Positions 1-8,074 of a stretch of 64,000 bases of DNA are shown in pieces. Position 1 is the stretch's first letter. Each line of letters begins with the position of its first letter. The DNA is taken from NCBI GenBank assembly GCA_034520625.1, contig JAXHNI010000007.1, positions 1-64,000 on the forward strand, given 5' to 3'. Both the position numbers and the translations under genes were made by a program. The notes beneath the pieces were generated by a model. The model did not search any database. It was not told the DNA's origin and saw nothing but the letters and a program-made list of their open reading frames with translations. This DNA comes from JAANXG01 sp034520625. Its GTDB lineage: Bacteria > Pseudomonadota > Gammaproteobacteria > Arenicellales > JAANXG01.

Positions 1-62
1 CACGAACCTTAATACCTTCCGGACAGCAGTCAGCCCGGATTCTTGACGATTGTCGGTGAAGT

Positions 63-3000
63 CTACGCGCCAGTGCGTGACTGCCGCGCTAGGCCGGCGT
101 CCGCCAAAATGCTGTAGAACGCCGGGATCACGAACAGCACCATCAGGGTCGAGGCCAGCAAGCCGAACACTACGCTGATCACCAGCGGTTTCAGCACCTG
201 GGCCTGAAGGCTGGCCTCGGCGAGCAGGGGCAGCAGACCCAGAATCGTGGTCAGGGAAGTCAGCAGCACCGCCCGGAACCGGGCGCGGCTGGCCAAGCGG
301 GCGGCGTCCGCCGGTGCATGGCCCTCCGCCACGTGCATCTTAACGAAGTGGACCAGCAGAATCGAGTCGTTGACGACAATGCCCGCCAGGGAGGCCGCGC
401 CCAGCAGGCTCGGCATCGACAGCGGGTAGCCCACCAGCGCGTGACCCCAGATCGCCCCCAGGGCCGCGAAGGGAATGGCGGTCATGACCACCACCGGCTC
501 GATGTAGCTGCGGAACTGGAACGCCAGCACCACGAATATCCCCACCAGTCCCAGTAGAAAGGCGCCGCGCACCGAGCCGCCGGTGGTGGCGGCCTCCCGC
601 GACTGGCCACGCAGGTCGACATCGATGCCGGGAAACCGGTCCCGCAGCGCCGGCAGGAACTCCCTGCGGGCCTCCTCGATGATCTGCATGGCGTTGCCTT
701 CCCGGGAGTCGATATCGCCGGTAACCGTCACCGTGCGCCGGCCGTCAATGCGGTGTATGCGGGCCCAGCCGCGCGCTTCCTCGATGCTGGCGACGGCGCC
801 CAGCGGAACCTGGCCACCGCCCGGCAGGGTGATGGTGAAGTCGTCGAGGTCCTGCAGGCTGTTCCGGTCACCGGCCGGCTGCCGGACCTCGATTTCGTAG
901 CTTTCCCGGCCGACCTGGATCTCCGCCGCGGTCTCGCCGAGAAAGGCGGCCCGCAGCTGGCCCGCCACGGCCGCCGCGTCCAGACCCAGGCTGGCGGCGC
1001 CTTCCGCGAGATGCAGATGCCGCTCGGGCGCACCGGGGCGCAGGTCGTCCATGACGTAGCGCGGGCCTGCATAAGCGTCCAGGGCCTCCTGGAAAGCCAG
1101 CGAGGCGGCCTTGAGCTGATCCAGATTTTCGCCCTGGAACCTGAGCTCGAAGGCAATGCCCTGGGGACCGATGTTGGGCTCCTGCATGGTCAGGGCGATC
1201 ACGCCCGGGATGACACCGATCTCCGTCCGCCACATGGCGTACAGCTCGTCAAGGGTGACGGTGCGGGTTTCCGCGCTCAGCAGATCGACGATGACGGTGG
1301 CGACATGGGGTCCGGTCTCGTGGGCGTCCTGGTTCTCCGCGTACCGGATCTGGATGTTCTCCACCAGAGTCTGTTCCCCGGGTTGGTGCGGTGTGATCCT
1401 GGTGTCGATGCGTCCCAGCGCATCGACCACCCGGCTCACGGCCGCCTCCGTCTCCCGCAGCGGCGTGCCCTGGGGCAGCAGGAGCCGGGCCTCGACGACG
1501 TCTCCGTCAATGTCCGGAAACGCCTGGAACTTGAGGTTTCCCCCCGCCGCATAGCCTACCGTCGCGATCAGCACGAAACCCAGGGCCCCGGTGAGCAGGT
1601 ACCGGTGCCCGACGGCCAGGTCGACGCCGCGGCCGATCACCCGCTCACGGACCTTCTCGAAGGCCCGGTCGAAACTGGTCCGGAAGGCCGAGTCGGGCCG
1701 CCCGGCCATGTCCTCAACGGGATGAACCAAGTGATGGGGCAGGATCCAGAATGCCTCGACGAGGCTGACGGCGAGGGTGATCAAAAGCACCACCGGCATG
1801 ACCTCCAGCACGGTGCCGATATCGCCGGACAGGAAGGCCAGTGGCCCGAATACACAGGCGGTGGTGATGAACGAAGACAGAACCCCCGGGGCCACCTGGG
1901 AGGTGCCCCGGACTACGGCCTCCAGCGCCCCGCGGCCATCGCGCCGGTGCGCAGCGATGTTCTCGGAGATGACGATGGCATCGTCCATGAGCAGACCGAT
2001 GGCCATGAGCAGGCCCACCATGGTGATCATGTTCATCGAGTAGCCGGTGGCGGCCATGAAGAATATGGTGCCGAGGAACGACACCGGCAGGCCCAGCGCC
2101 ACCCAGAACGAGAAGCGCAGGCCGAAGAACAGCCACATGGCCAGGAAGACCAGTGCCAGGCCCTGGACACCGTTGCTCACCAGCATTTCCAGGCGGTCAC
2201 GCACGATGGAGGAAACGTCCCGGGCCAGCGTCAGCTCGACCCCGGGCGGCGCCCGCGAGCGCTCCGCCTCGACGAAACTGCGCAGGGCGTCCACCACTCG
2301 CAGGCTGTCGTCGTCGACCGTCTTGTGCACGTCCAGGATGGCGGCACGGCGGCCGTTGAATACGGTCTTGTTCTCGGCATCCTCGAACAGGTCGGTGATG
2401 GTGGCTATATCCCCGAGGCGCAGCTCGCCGCCGCTGTCACTGGACACGATCACCAGCCCCGCCAGCTCGGCGGGCGTGCGGCGCTCGTCGCGGAAGCGCA
2501 GCCGGATCTCCCGTTCCGGGGTCTCGATGCTGCCGGCCGGCAGATCGATGCTCTGGCGGCCGATGGTCTGCGCCACCTGCTCGACGGACAGGTCGTGCTG
2601 GCGCAGGATGGTCTTGGGGATCTCGATACGGTACTGGTGGTCGGAGAATCCGAGGATGTTCACCAGCGACACGCCCCCGATCTGCAGCAGCCGGTCCTTG
2701 ACCGCCTCGGCGTAGGCTTTCAGATGGGGCGGCGTCATGCCGCCGGTAACCGCCAGCGATGCCACGAAATCCGTGCGATGCAGCTGCCGGATCACGGGCG
2801 CCTCGGCGCGTTCGGGAAACTCGTCGATCGCCTCCACCTCGGTCTTGACCTCGTCGATGAAGGTGGAGAAATTCCCGTTCTCGCGCATCTCGGCCGCCGC
2901 ACTCGCCCGGTTGTCCAGTGACTCGCAGCGCAGTTCCGAAAGATCGGTAACCCCCTCCAGCGCGTCCTCGATACGGGCGCACACGGCGTACTCGACATCA

Positions 3001-3164
3001 CCGGCCCCGGCCCCGGGGTAGGCCACCTCGATACCGACCTCGTTGGCGATGAAACGCGGGAAGGTCTCGCGCTTGAGCGTCGGGGCCGCGAATATGCCAG
3101 CCGCGACGATAAGGATGAGGAGGAGATTGGCGGCGGTCGGGTGGGCCGCGAAGTAGCGGATCAT
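63..3164 (-). CDS. RND-family efflux transporter (AcrB/HAE1-like inner-membrane pump)
   Basis: Proton-driven inner-membrane pump of the resistance-nodulation-division superfamily, about 1033 residues, the usual length for AcrB/MexF-type proteins. It has the N-terminal membrane helix, two large periplasmic loops and two blocks of hydrophobic segments. Near residue 390 the TM4 motif GLLMDDAIVISEN carries the two adjacent aspartates used for proton relay in the family. The start is taken as the ATG whose last bases overlap the adaptor stop (ATGA, 4 nt); an in-frame TTG two codons upstream is less likely. It is co-transcribed with the upstream adaptor gene. No outer-membrane factor gene is visible here, so the pump probably borrows a TolC-like channel. 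Substrate cannot be told from sequence. Confidence 0.93.
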   Translation of the reverse strand: MIRYFAAHPTAANLLLILIVAAGIFAAPTLKRETFPRFIANEVGIEVAYPGAGAGDVEYAVCARIEDALEGVTDLSELRCESLDNRASAAAEMRENGNFSTFIDEVKTEVEAIDEFPERAEAPVIRQLHRTDFVASLAVTGGMTPPHLKAYAEAVKDRLLQIGGVSLVNILGFSDHQYRIEIPKTILRQHDLSVEQVAQTIGRQSIDLPAGSIETPEREIRLRFRDERRTPAELAGLVIVSSDSGGELRLGDIATITDLFEDAENKTVFNGRRAAILDVHKTVDDDSLRVVDALRSFVEAERSRAPPGVELTLARDVSSIVRDRLEMLVSNGVQGLALVFLAMWLFFGLRFSFWVALGLPVSFLGTIFFMAATGYSMNMITMVGLLMAIGLLMDDAIVISENIAAHRRDGRGALEAVVRGTSQVAPGVLSSFITTACVFGPLAFLSGDIGTVLEVMPVVLLITLAVSLVEAFWILPHHLVHPVEDMAGRPDSAFRTSFDRAFEKVRERVIGRGVDLAVGHRYLLTGALGFVLIATVGYAAGGNLKFQAFPDIDGDVVEARLLLPQGTPLRETEAAVSRVVDALGRIDTRITPHQPGEQTLVENIQIRYAENQDAHETGPHVATVIVDLLSAETRTVTLDELYAMWRTEIGVIPGVIALTMQEPNIGPQGIAFELRFQGENLDQLKAASLAFQEALDAYAGPRYVMDDLRPGAPERHLHLAEGAASLGLDAAAVAGQLRAAFLGETAAEIQVGRESYEIEVRQPAGDRNSLQDLDDFTITLPGGGQVPLGAVASIEEARGWARIHRIDGRRTVTVTGDIDSREGNAMQIIEEARREFLPALRDRFPGIDVDLRGQSREAATTGGSVRGAFLLGLVGIFVVLAFQFRSYIEPVVVMTAIPFAALGAIWGHALVGYPLSMPSLLGAASLAGIVVNDSILLVHFVKMHVAEGHAPADAARLASRARFRAVLLTSLTTILGLLPLLAEASLQAQVLKPLVISVVFGLLASTLMVLFVIPAFYSILADAGLARQSRTGA

Positions 3165-4543
3165 GGGCAAATGCCGTCACCCCGGGCCTCGGCGGCCAGT
3201 GCCCCGGCCGCGGCGGGATCGTCGCTGACAATGAGCTTCATGCCCTCGGTGGCCGGCACCGGGTCGCTCGTCACCACGTGCTCCCCGGCCTCGACGCCCC
3301 CGCGAATCACCGCAAAACCACCGTGGCGATACTGCACTTCAACCGGACGGATGGCGAGGCGGCCCCCTGAGTCGGCGACCTGGATCCGCCTGCCATCCAG
3401 GGCGGTGCGGGGTACCACCACCGCTGCCGGCCGCGGTGGCGCGCACAGTTGCACCGCGACATACATGCCCTTGACCAGCGGCGGCTGCTCCGGCGGACGG
3501 GCCTTGGCATAGGGCTCGTCGACGACTACGACAACACCCACGGTGCGGGTCCGGGGATCTATGGCATCGCTGATGCGATCGACGCGCGCGGGCCAGGTCA
3601 CCGGAGGAGTCGTGCCGCCCGATGTACGCAGGCTGACCCGGGCCGTCAAACCCATGGCGTCAAGCAGCCTGTCCAGGCTGGCGACCTCCACCGGAATATC
3701 GGGTCGCCGTCGCGGGTCCAGAACTGCGCGGAACTCGCTGATCGGGATCTCGGCTTCCACCTCCGTCGCGGCGACGGAATCCCCGCTGACCAGGGTCTCG
3801 CCGACCCCAACGTACTGCCCAACCTGGGCATCCACGGCGCTGACGCGCAGGTCGAATGGCGCCGCAATGGTGGTTCTCCGGATATCACGGCGGGCGAGAT
3901 CGAGTCGCGCCCTGTCACGCTCGAGCTCGGCATCGAGGCGCTGACGTTCCGCGGGGATCTGGCTGATGCTGCTCTCCAGCTCTTGGACCGCCTGGCGCTG
4001 CTGCAGATACGAGCTTTCCTGGCGATCGACTTCCGCGCGCGGCACCGTGCCCCGCCCGAACAGTGTCTGCAGCCGGTCCAGCTCCCGTTGGGCGACCTCG
4101 AGGCGTCGTCGCTCGATATCCAGGGACCGGTCGAGGTTAGCCGCCCGGGTAACGAGCTCCTTTATCCGGGCCTCTCCGGCGGCAATTGCGGCACGGGCCT
4201 CGGCCACCGACAGGCGATAGTCGGTGGGGTCGATCTGAAACAGCTCAGTACCACGGGAAAGAATCACACCGGTGTCCAGCTCCGGGTTTCGATCCACGAT
4301 GCGGCCGGAGACTTCGGCCACCCCGCGCCATGAGCCGGCTGCCCGGGCGGTCCCGTAGCCCGTCGCGCGCGGCCGCCATGACACTTCGGGGGCCGCAACC
4401 GCGGCGACCGGGGTGGTGGCTTCTTCCAGTGCCTCCAGGGCCGGAGGCGTACGACCCGCCATCAGCCAACCGGCCACGAGGGCGCCGAGCACCAGGGGCA
4501 CGGCCAACGACAGGATGCGCCCCAGCAATCGGTTCTTCGGCAT
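3161..4543 (-). CDS. RND efflux periplasmic adaptor subunit (HlyD/AcrA family)
   Basis: Membrane-fusion protein that links the RND pump to an outer-membrane channel. About 460 residues: one N-terminal membrane anchor (roughly residues 8-28), a barrel-sandwich/lipoyl-like half, a long coiled-coil hairpin rich in Arg, Glu and Leu (about residues 110-215), the second lipoyl half and a beta-barrel/MPD C-terminus. The ATG giving MPKNRLLGRIL is preferred; an in-frame TTG 11 codons upstream is possible, and neither has a good ribosome-binding site. It is anchored by a helix and shows no lipobox cysteine. It is the first gene of the two-gene pump operon, with a 4-nt stop/start overlap with the pump gene. 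Confidence 0.9.
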   Translation of the reverse strand: MPKNRLLGRILSLAVPLVLGALVAGWLMAGRTPPALEALEEATTPVAAVAAPEVSWRPRATGYGTARAAGSWRGVAEVSGRIVDRNPELDTGVILSRGTELFQIDPTDYRLSVAEARAAIAAGEARIKELVTRAANLDRSLDIERRRLEVAQRELDRLQTLFGRGTVPRAEVDRQESSYLQQRQAVQELESSISQIPAERQRLDAELERDRARLDLARRDIRRTTIAAPFDLRVSAVDAQVGQYVGVGETLVSGDSVAATEVEAEIPISEFRAVLDPRRRPDIPVEVASLDRLLDAMGLTARVSLRTSGGTTPPVTWPARVDRISDAIDPRTRTVGVVVVVDEPYAKARPPEQPPLVKGMYVAVQLCAPPRPAAVVVPRTALDGRRIQVADSGGRLAIRPVEVQYRHGGFAVIRGGVEAGEHVVTSDPVPATEGMKLIVSDDPAAAGALAAEARGDGICP

Positions 4544-5094
4544 AAAGGGAATGGTTTGCACGGGCTGGTGATGCAAAGGCTACGAGTGACGGATAGTTAA
4601 GAATACCCGACATAGGTTGCGGGTGACAGCCGCTTAGTGGTTCGTTCCGGGCGTAACAACGAAGTCTGGCAAGAGAATGATGCTCAAACCGTGGCTTGCA
4701 ACTTTTATGACACCCCTGGGACGGTAAACAACAGCCGCGCCCTCTGTGCGTCTGCCACCCTTCTCGACCAGGCTTCAGACGGTCGCTGAGTTTAAGAGGA
4801 CTTCAGAATCACTTTGGCTTTGCAGGTCGGGTTCACTTTGATTTACGTATCCCACTCGAACACCACCGTTCCCACGATATGGGACAGGGCATTGATCTCT
4901 CTGTGAACGGTCTCGCCGGCACCTGCGCTCGGCGCACCGCCCCGTAATCGTTGACCGTGTTCGCCATGAAGTCTCTGATGAGCACTTCACCCATGTGCTT
5001 TCTCAATTCTTTGATGACTCCCGTGTGACACGCTGGTGCTTCTTGAGTGATACAATCTCCTGTTTGTATCGGTCCAGCTGATTGACAAAGCAAA
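4544..5094. other. gene-poor interval, possible degraded coding remnant on the minus strand
   Basis: About 550 bp with no convincing gene. On the minus strand one frame reads through VIKELRKHMGEVLIRDFMAN and stays open; a neighbouring frame carries ETVHREINALSHIVGTVV and ends in TAA at 4843-4845. Joining them needs a frameshift near 4935-4945 in a G-rich run. This may be a decayed C-terminal coding remnant, but I do not recognise the family. On the plus strand a TACAAT hexamer at 5051-5056 is a plausible -10 box for the tRNA that follows. The rest shows no feature I can name. Confidence 0.25.
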
Positions 5095-5170
5095 GCCCCG
5101 GTAGCTCAGGGGATAGAGCAACCGCCTCCTAAGCGGTAGGTCGCAGGTTCGATTCCTGCCCGGGGCGCCA
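5095..5170 (+). tRNA. tRNA-Arg (anticodon CCU)
   Basis: A complete 76-nt cloverleaf: the acceptor stem GCCCCGG pairs perfectly with CCGGGGC, the D arm is GCTC...GAGC, the anticodon arm is ACCGC-CTCCTAA-GCGGT with anticodon CCT, the T arm is GCAGG-TTCGATT-CCTGC, and the CCA end is encoded. It reads AGG codons. A TACAAT -10-like hexamer lies about 40 bp upstream. tRNA-Arg(CCU) genes are common integration sites, but no integrase follows here. Confidence 0.97.
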
Positions 5171-5238
5171 TTCTGAAAGCTTGTAGACGAGGTCTTGCGC
5201 CGATGTCGGGCCGGCCGCGGTTTCCGATCGGCTTGCGC

Positions 5239-5274
5239 AAAAAATCCGGCCGACCCTCGGTGAGGGCCGGCCGG
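5239..5274 (-). terminator. rho-independent terminator of the DUF4168 gene
   Basis: On the minus strand a strong hairpin (stem CGGCCGG, one mismatch, then five more pairs around a three-base loop; 5246-5274) is followed directly by a run of six T (complement of 5239-5244). It lies about 135 bp past the stop of the DUF4168 gene and points in the same direction. Confidence 0.8.
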
Positions 5275-5409
5275 TTCCCAAAGGGAGGAGAAGGAGCTTG
5301 GACAAACTCTGAATAATTCGTCCATGAATTCTCAGAGCACGGACATATCCGTATGTCGCGGGAAACTCTTATTTGATCAGAGTTTCTCTTAGAAAGCTTT
5401 GGACGACTT

Positions 5410-5799
5410 CTACTGCGTCACCATCTCGTTGACGCGCTTACGCAGGTCGGGATCTGTCTGCGAGACGTCCACGATCATATTGTATTCATCCACCGAAAGA
5501 CCCTTGTCCCGCACGGCGGCAACCATTTCCTCCTGGGCTTGCTGCTGCAGCGAATTGAGCTTCTCCTGGGAGTCGGCGTTATTCAGGCGGTCTTCCCACT
5601 GCCTGGAGATTTGCGCCACTTCCTCGCGCGCCTCGACGAACGATTCTAGTTTCTTGTCGCTGACGTCCACGTTTTGCTGGGTGGATTGGGCCATGTGCTG
5701 GGAGGTGCCGTCTTCACCACTCTGTGTCGCGGAAGCAGCGGACGCGCCCAACCCCATTGCCAATGCCAGCAGCAACGGGGCCGTTTTCGAGTTCCGCAA
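5410..5799 (-). CDS. DUF4168 domain-containing exported protein
   Basis: Small exported protein of 129 residues. The N-terminus is a clear Sec signal peptide: RNSK, then the hydrophobic APLLLALAMGLG and an ASA-type cleavage site near residue 22-24. The mature part is helical and charged, with the DUF4168 features of a central helix (DKKLESFVEAREEVAQI) and a C-terminal VSQTDPDLRKRVNEMV segment. Function of the family is unknown. The start codon is TTG at 5799, which abuts the ATG of the oppositely oriented sigma-factor fragment; no good ribosome-binding site or promoter is visible upstream, so the original 5' region may have been lost in a rearrangement. A strong terminator follows. Confidence 0.75.
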   Translation of the reverse strand: MRNSKTAPLLLALAMGLGASAASATQSGEDGTSQHMAQSTQQNVDVSDKKLESFVEAREEVAQISRQWEDRLNNADSQEKLNSLQQQAQEEMVAAVRDKGLSVDEYNMIVDVSQTDPDLRKRVNEMVTQ

Positions 5800-5996
5800 T
5801 GGACCGTCTGCCGGACGAACAGCGCGCCGCGATCCTGCTGGTCGCCCTGGAAGACGTCGACTACGATGAGGCCGCCTGGATACTGGGTGTCCCGGTGGGC
5901 ACGCTGCGTTCCAGGCTGTCCCGCGGCCGGGAAACGCTGCGCGACGCGGCCCCGGTCGCCGAACTGGACGAAGTCCGCCTGCGGAGGGTCAAATGA
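5799..5996 (+). pseudogene. 5'-truncated ECF sigma factor (region 4 only)
   Basis: The 65 codons from the ATG match only sigma-70 region 4: LPDEQRAAILLVALEDVDYD followed by the helix-turn-helix AAWILGVPVGTLRSRLSRGR. Full ECF sigma factors are about 170-200 residues and need region 2 to bind core polymerase and the -10 box; that half is absent. The frame is open for about 25 more codons upstream, but that stretch lies opposite the DUF4168 signal peptide and resembles no sigma region. The stop overlaps the anti-sigma start by ATGA, so the downstream operon end is intact and only the 5' part is missing. It is probably non-functional as a sigma factor, though a DNA-binding fragment could still be made. 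Confidence 0.72.
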
Positions 5997-6967
5997 ATAC
6001 ACCTGCACGTCCCACTGTGACGGAGCGGGATCTCCTGGCTTATGTTGACGGCCGGCTCGAAGCGGGCACCGAGTACGCCGACGCGGTGGAAGCACATCTC
6101 GCCGCCGATCCCGAAGCCCGGGCACGCATCCGCGCATGCACCAGGCAAAACGAGCTCATCCGCGCCCGGTACAGAGACATGCTGGCGGAGCCGGTACCTG
6201 AGAGGCTTTGCCCTGGAGCCTTGCGTGCGGCACGAGCCGATCGGACTCCGGATGGCATGTCAATGTCCTTCCGCGTCGCAGCGGGCCTGGCCGGCCTGGG
6301 TTGCGCAGCCGTTATCGGTTGGCTGGCCGGCCAGTCCTCCGACACCCCGCTGGAACAGTTCGCCGACCGGACCTCGGCCTACCTGGCCGACAGCGAGAAC
6401 GCCACCCCGGCCGGCGACGTGGATTCATACCAGTCGGTGGCGGCGCTGGGCGGAACACCGGATTTCGCCGCCGAAGGGCTGGAGCTGGTGGGCACCCGCC
6501 GGGTGGACAACGGGGACATGTATGAGGCCCGGTACGAAGACGCGCACGGCCGGGAGCTGCAACTGCTCGTCGCCCCGGACCCGCAGCGCCACAACGACCT
6601 GCTCTACCGGACGCAGGAAAACGGCCGAAAAGCCGTCTACTGGCAGCAGGGGCCGCTGATGTACGCGTTGACCGGCGATTTCAACGAACGGGACCTGGAC
6701 GGACTGGCCAACGTGGCGATCGAGCGACTGGGTGTCGAGCTCGCCGCAGGACAATTCGCCCGCAAGGAAAAGGAATCCGACACGCTGTCCAGTGCGGCGG
6801 AGCCGGCTTCCACGAGGCTCGGAGATGACGCGATCGTGCTGGACACGGAGACTCTGCAGGCGAGCCAAAGCGGGCTCGACGGAGCTTCCGGCCACCAGAC
6901 CGGAAGCGGCAGCACGGCTACAGAGGTAAATCCCGAAACTCAGGCAAACCAGCCGCTGCCACAATAG
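5993..6967 (+). CDS. anti-sigma factor-like transmembrane protein
   Basis: 324 residues with an N-terminal cytosolic anti-sigma-like helical domain (TERDLLAYVDGRLEAG...VEAHLAADPEARARI, residues 10-70), a single membrane helix at about residues 92-113 (FRVAAGLAGLGCAAVIGWLA), and a periplasmic region of about 200 residues ending in a Ser/Thr/Gln-rich tail. This is the layout of RsiW/ChrR-adjacent anti-sigma proteins that hold an ECF sigma factor at the membrane; no HxxxCxxC zinc motif is seen. The ATGA overlap with the preceding sigma fragment shows they were one operon. With the sigma partner truncated, this protein may now be orphaned or act on another sigma factor. Confidence 0.7.
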   Translation: MNTPARPTVTERDLLAYVDGRLEAGTEYADAVEAHLAADPEARARIRACTRQNELIRARYRDMLAEPVPERLCPGALRAARADRTPDGMSMSFRVAAGLAGLGCAAVIGWLAGQSSDTPLEQFADRTSAYLADSENATPAGDVDSYQSVAALGGTPDFAAEGLELVGTRRVDNGDMYEARYEDAHGRELQLLVAPDPQRHNDLLYRTQENGRKAVYWQQGPLMYALTGDFNERDLDGLANVAIERLGVELAAGQFARKEKESDTLSSAAEPASTRLGDDAIVLDTETLQASQSGLDGASGHQTGSGSTATEVNPETQANQPLPQ

Positions 6968-7103
6968 CCGGACGCTACCGTGGGTTACGCGCCGGGGTTC
7001 GGAACGTTCCCCGGGGTCGGGGCTTCATACCGGCCGGGCTCGTATTGGACCGTCATGGCTACTGGAACCAGAGCCTGCCCAAGCGTTGCTCCGGGGCTCG
7101 GAA

Positions 7104-7229
7104 CCGGTCAGGCCCAGTGCCGGGGAGCGTCCGCCAGGGCTGTCGAAAACAGGGATGTTTGAGCCAGAGCGTACACGGATGCATTCACAGCGGCCCTTGG
7201 GGGACGGCCCCCGGCACTGGGCCCGGTCA
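7104..7229. repeat. dispersed inverted-repeat element, copy A
   Basis: About 126 bp bounded by the inverted arms GGCCCAGTGCCGGGG (7111-7125) and CCCCGGCACTGGGCC (7209-7223). The centre contains TCGAAAACAGGGATGTTTGA and AGCCAGAGCGTACA, shared with copies at about 9.2 kb (opposite orientation) and 40.7 kb (same orientation). It contains no gene. The rest of the 6968-7296 interval shows nothing else I can name. Confidence 0.8.
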
Positions 7230-7296
7230 TGCGGGGCTCTCAAGCCGGACTACAGCCTGCGGACCATTGAAGATTCAATATCAGTGGCGGGGTGTT

Positions 7297-7509
7297 CTAA
7301 AGCCCGATAGGCCGCAACAGGATACCGTCGGCATACACATCGAGCAGGCACTCCACCAGCGGAATCAGGGAAGAATCCACCATGTTGCAGGTATACGCCG
7401 GAGAGTGCACCGTCGTCTCCCCCGCTGCGAACCCGTTCAGGCTTTCCATGCAGGTCGGGTGCACCTGCTCCGGTACGGCGCAGGCCAGCTGCTCGTAGCC
7501 ATTGTTCAT
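7297..7509 (-). CDS. hypothetical small protein
   Basis: A 70-codon frame with ATG start and four cysteines (LACAVP, HPTCME, YTCNM, VECLLD), not recognised as any family. It lies between repeat copy A and the ArsR gene and points away from ArsR. It is not antisense to another gene, which is the main reason to list it. No clear ribosome-binding site is visible. It may be a chance frame or a remnant. Confidence 0.25.
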   Translation of the reverse strand: MNNGYEQLACAVPEQVHPTCMESLNGFAAGETTVHSPAYTCNMVDSSLIPLVECLLDVYADGILLRPIGL

Positions 7510-7671
7510 TCAAGCAGTATAAACCGACCCTTCTACCACCGCCAGCGGACGGAACCAGATTGACAAAACCGATGAGATTTATCTCACAAGTTGCTGTATT
7601 GATTTATGATTTTTCCATTCTTTCCTGTTTCCCGGTCCCGCTCCGGTCACCCGGTTTCCAGGATTGACATG

Positions 7672-7712
7672 ATTCAATATTTCGAATATTCTAGAAATTC
7701 AGATCATATAAA
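7672..7712 (+). promoter_or_regulatory. AT-rich promoter/operator region upstream of the ArsR gene
   Basis: This AT-rich patch stands out in a GC-rich background and contains two small palindromes, AATATTTCGAATATT and TTCTAGAA, 20-60 bp upstream of the ArsR start. Related elements (ATTTCTAG and GAATATTA) recur at about 8060-8084, just over the permease start. Autoregulatory ArsR-family repressors bind such AT-rich palindromes, so both are candidate operators; this is inference from pattern and position. Confidence 0.4.
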
Positions 7713-7731
7713 ACCGGCGCGACGGGCCAGG

Positions 7732-8037
7732 ATGAAACTCGACACCGCAGCACATATACTCGGCCAGCTCGGCAACGAAACACGCCTGCGGATCGTGCGC
7801 TACTTGGTCAAGGCGGGCGAAGACGGCGTACGGGTAGGAGAGCTGCAGGAACGATTATCGATACCCGCATCAACCCTGTCCCACCATCTCAACCATCTAA
7901 AGCAGGCCGGTCTGATCGAGCAAAGGCGAGAGGGAACCACCCTGTTCTGCACCGTGAATTTCAGTACGATGAGCTCGGTCGCGAAGTTCCTCACCGACGA
8001 ATGCTGTATCAACGCACGGGCCAACCGCGCCGCGTGA
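7732..8037 (+). CDS. ArsR/SmtB-family metalloregulator
   Basis: 101-residue winged-helix repressor. The recognition region reads LSIPASTLSHHLNHLKQAGL followed by the wing IEQRREGTTLFC, typical of ArsR proteins. The ATG giving MKLDTAAHIL is preferred over a longer frame starting at 7606 because the family domain starts there and a GGGCCAGG purine stretch precedes it. Near the C-terminus a vicinal cysteine pair (TDECCINA) is placed where some ArsR proteins of the Acidithiobacillus type bind As(III), while the classical ELCVCDL motif in alpha-3 is missing. The permease gene follows 37 bp downstream, so the two probably form a metalloid-responsive unit. Confidence 0.88.
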   Translation: MKLDTAAHILGQLGNETRLRIVRYLVKAGEDGVRVGELQERLSIPASTLSHHLNHLKQAGLIEQRREGTTLFCTVNFSTMSSVAKFLTDECCINARANRAA

Positions 8038-8074
8038 TATTTTTTTGAGCTATAACTTCTATATTTCTAGTATT

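Noticed and set aside
753..2921. Long plus-strand open frame (722 codons) opposite the RND pump
   Set aside because: Antisense shadow of a GC-rich gene; product is Gly/Gln/His/Arg-rich and resembles no family, while the minus strand encodes a clear RND transporter.
5095..5170. tRNA-Arg(CCU) as the attachment site of a genomic island
   Set aside because: No integrase gene and no repeated copy of the tRNA 3' end were found in the following several kb.
5724..5798. Upstream extension of the sigma-factor fragment
   Set aside because: This stretch is the reverse complement of the DUF4168 signal peptide and encodes no sigma region 2 features.
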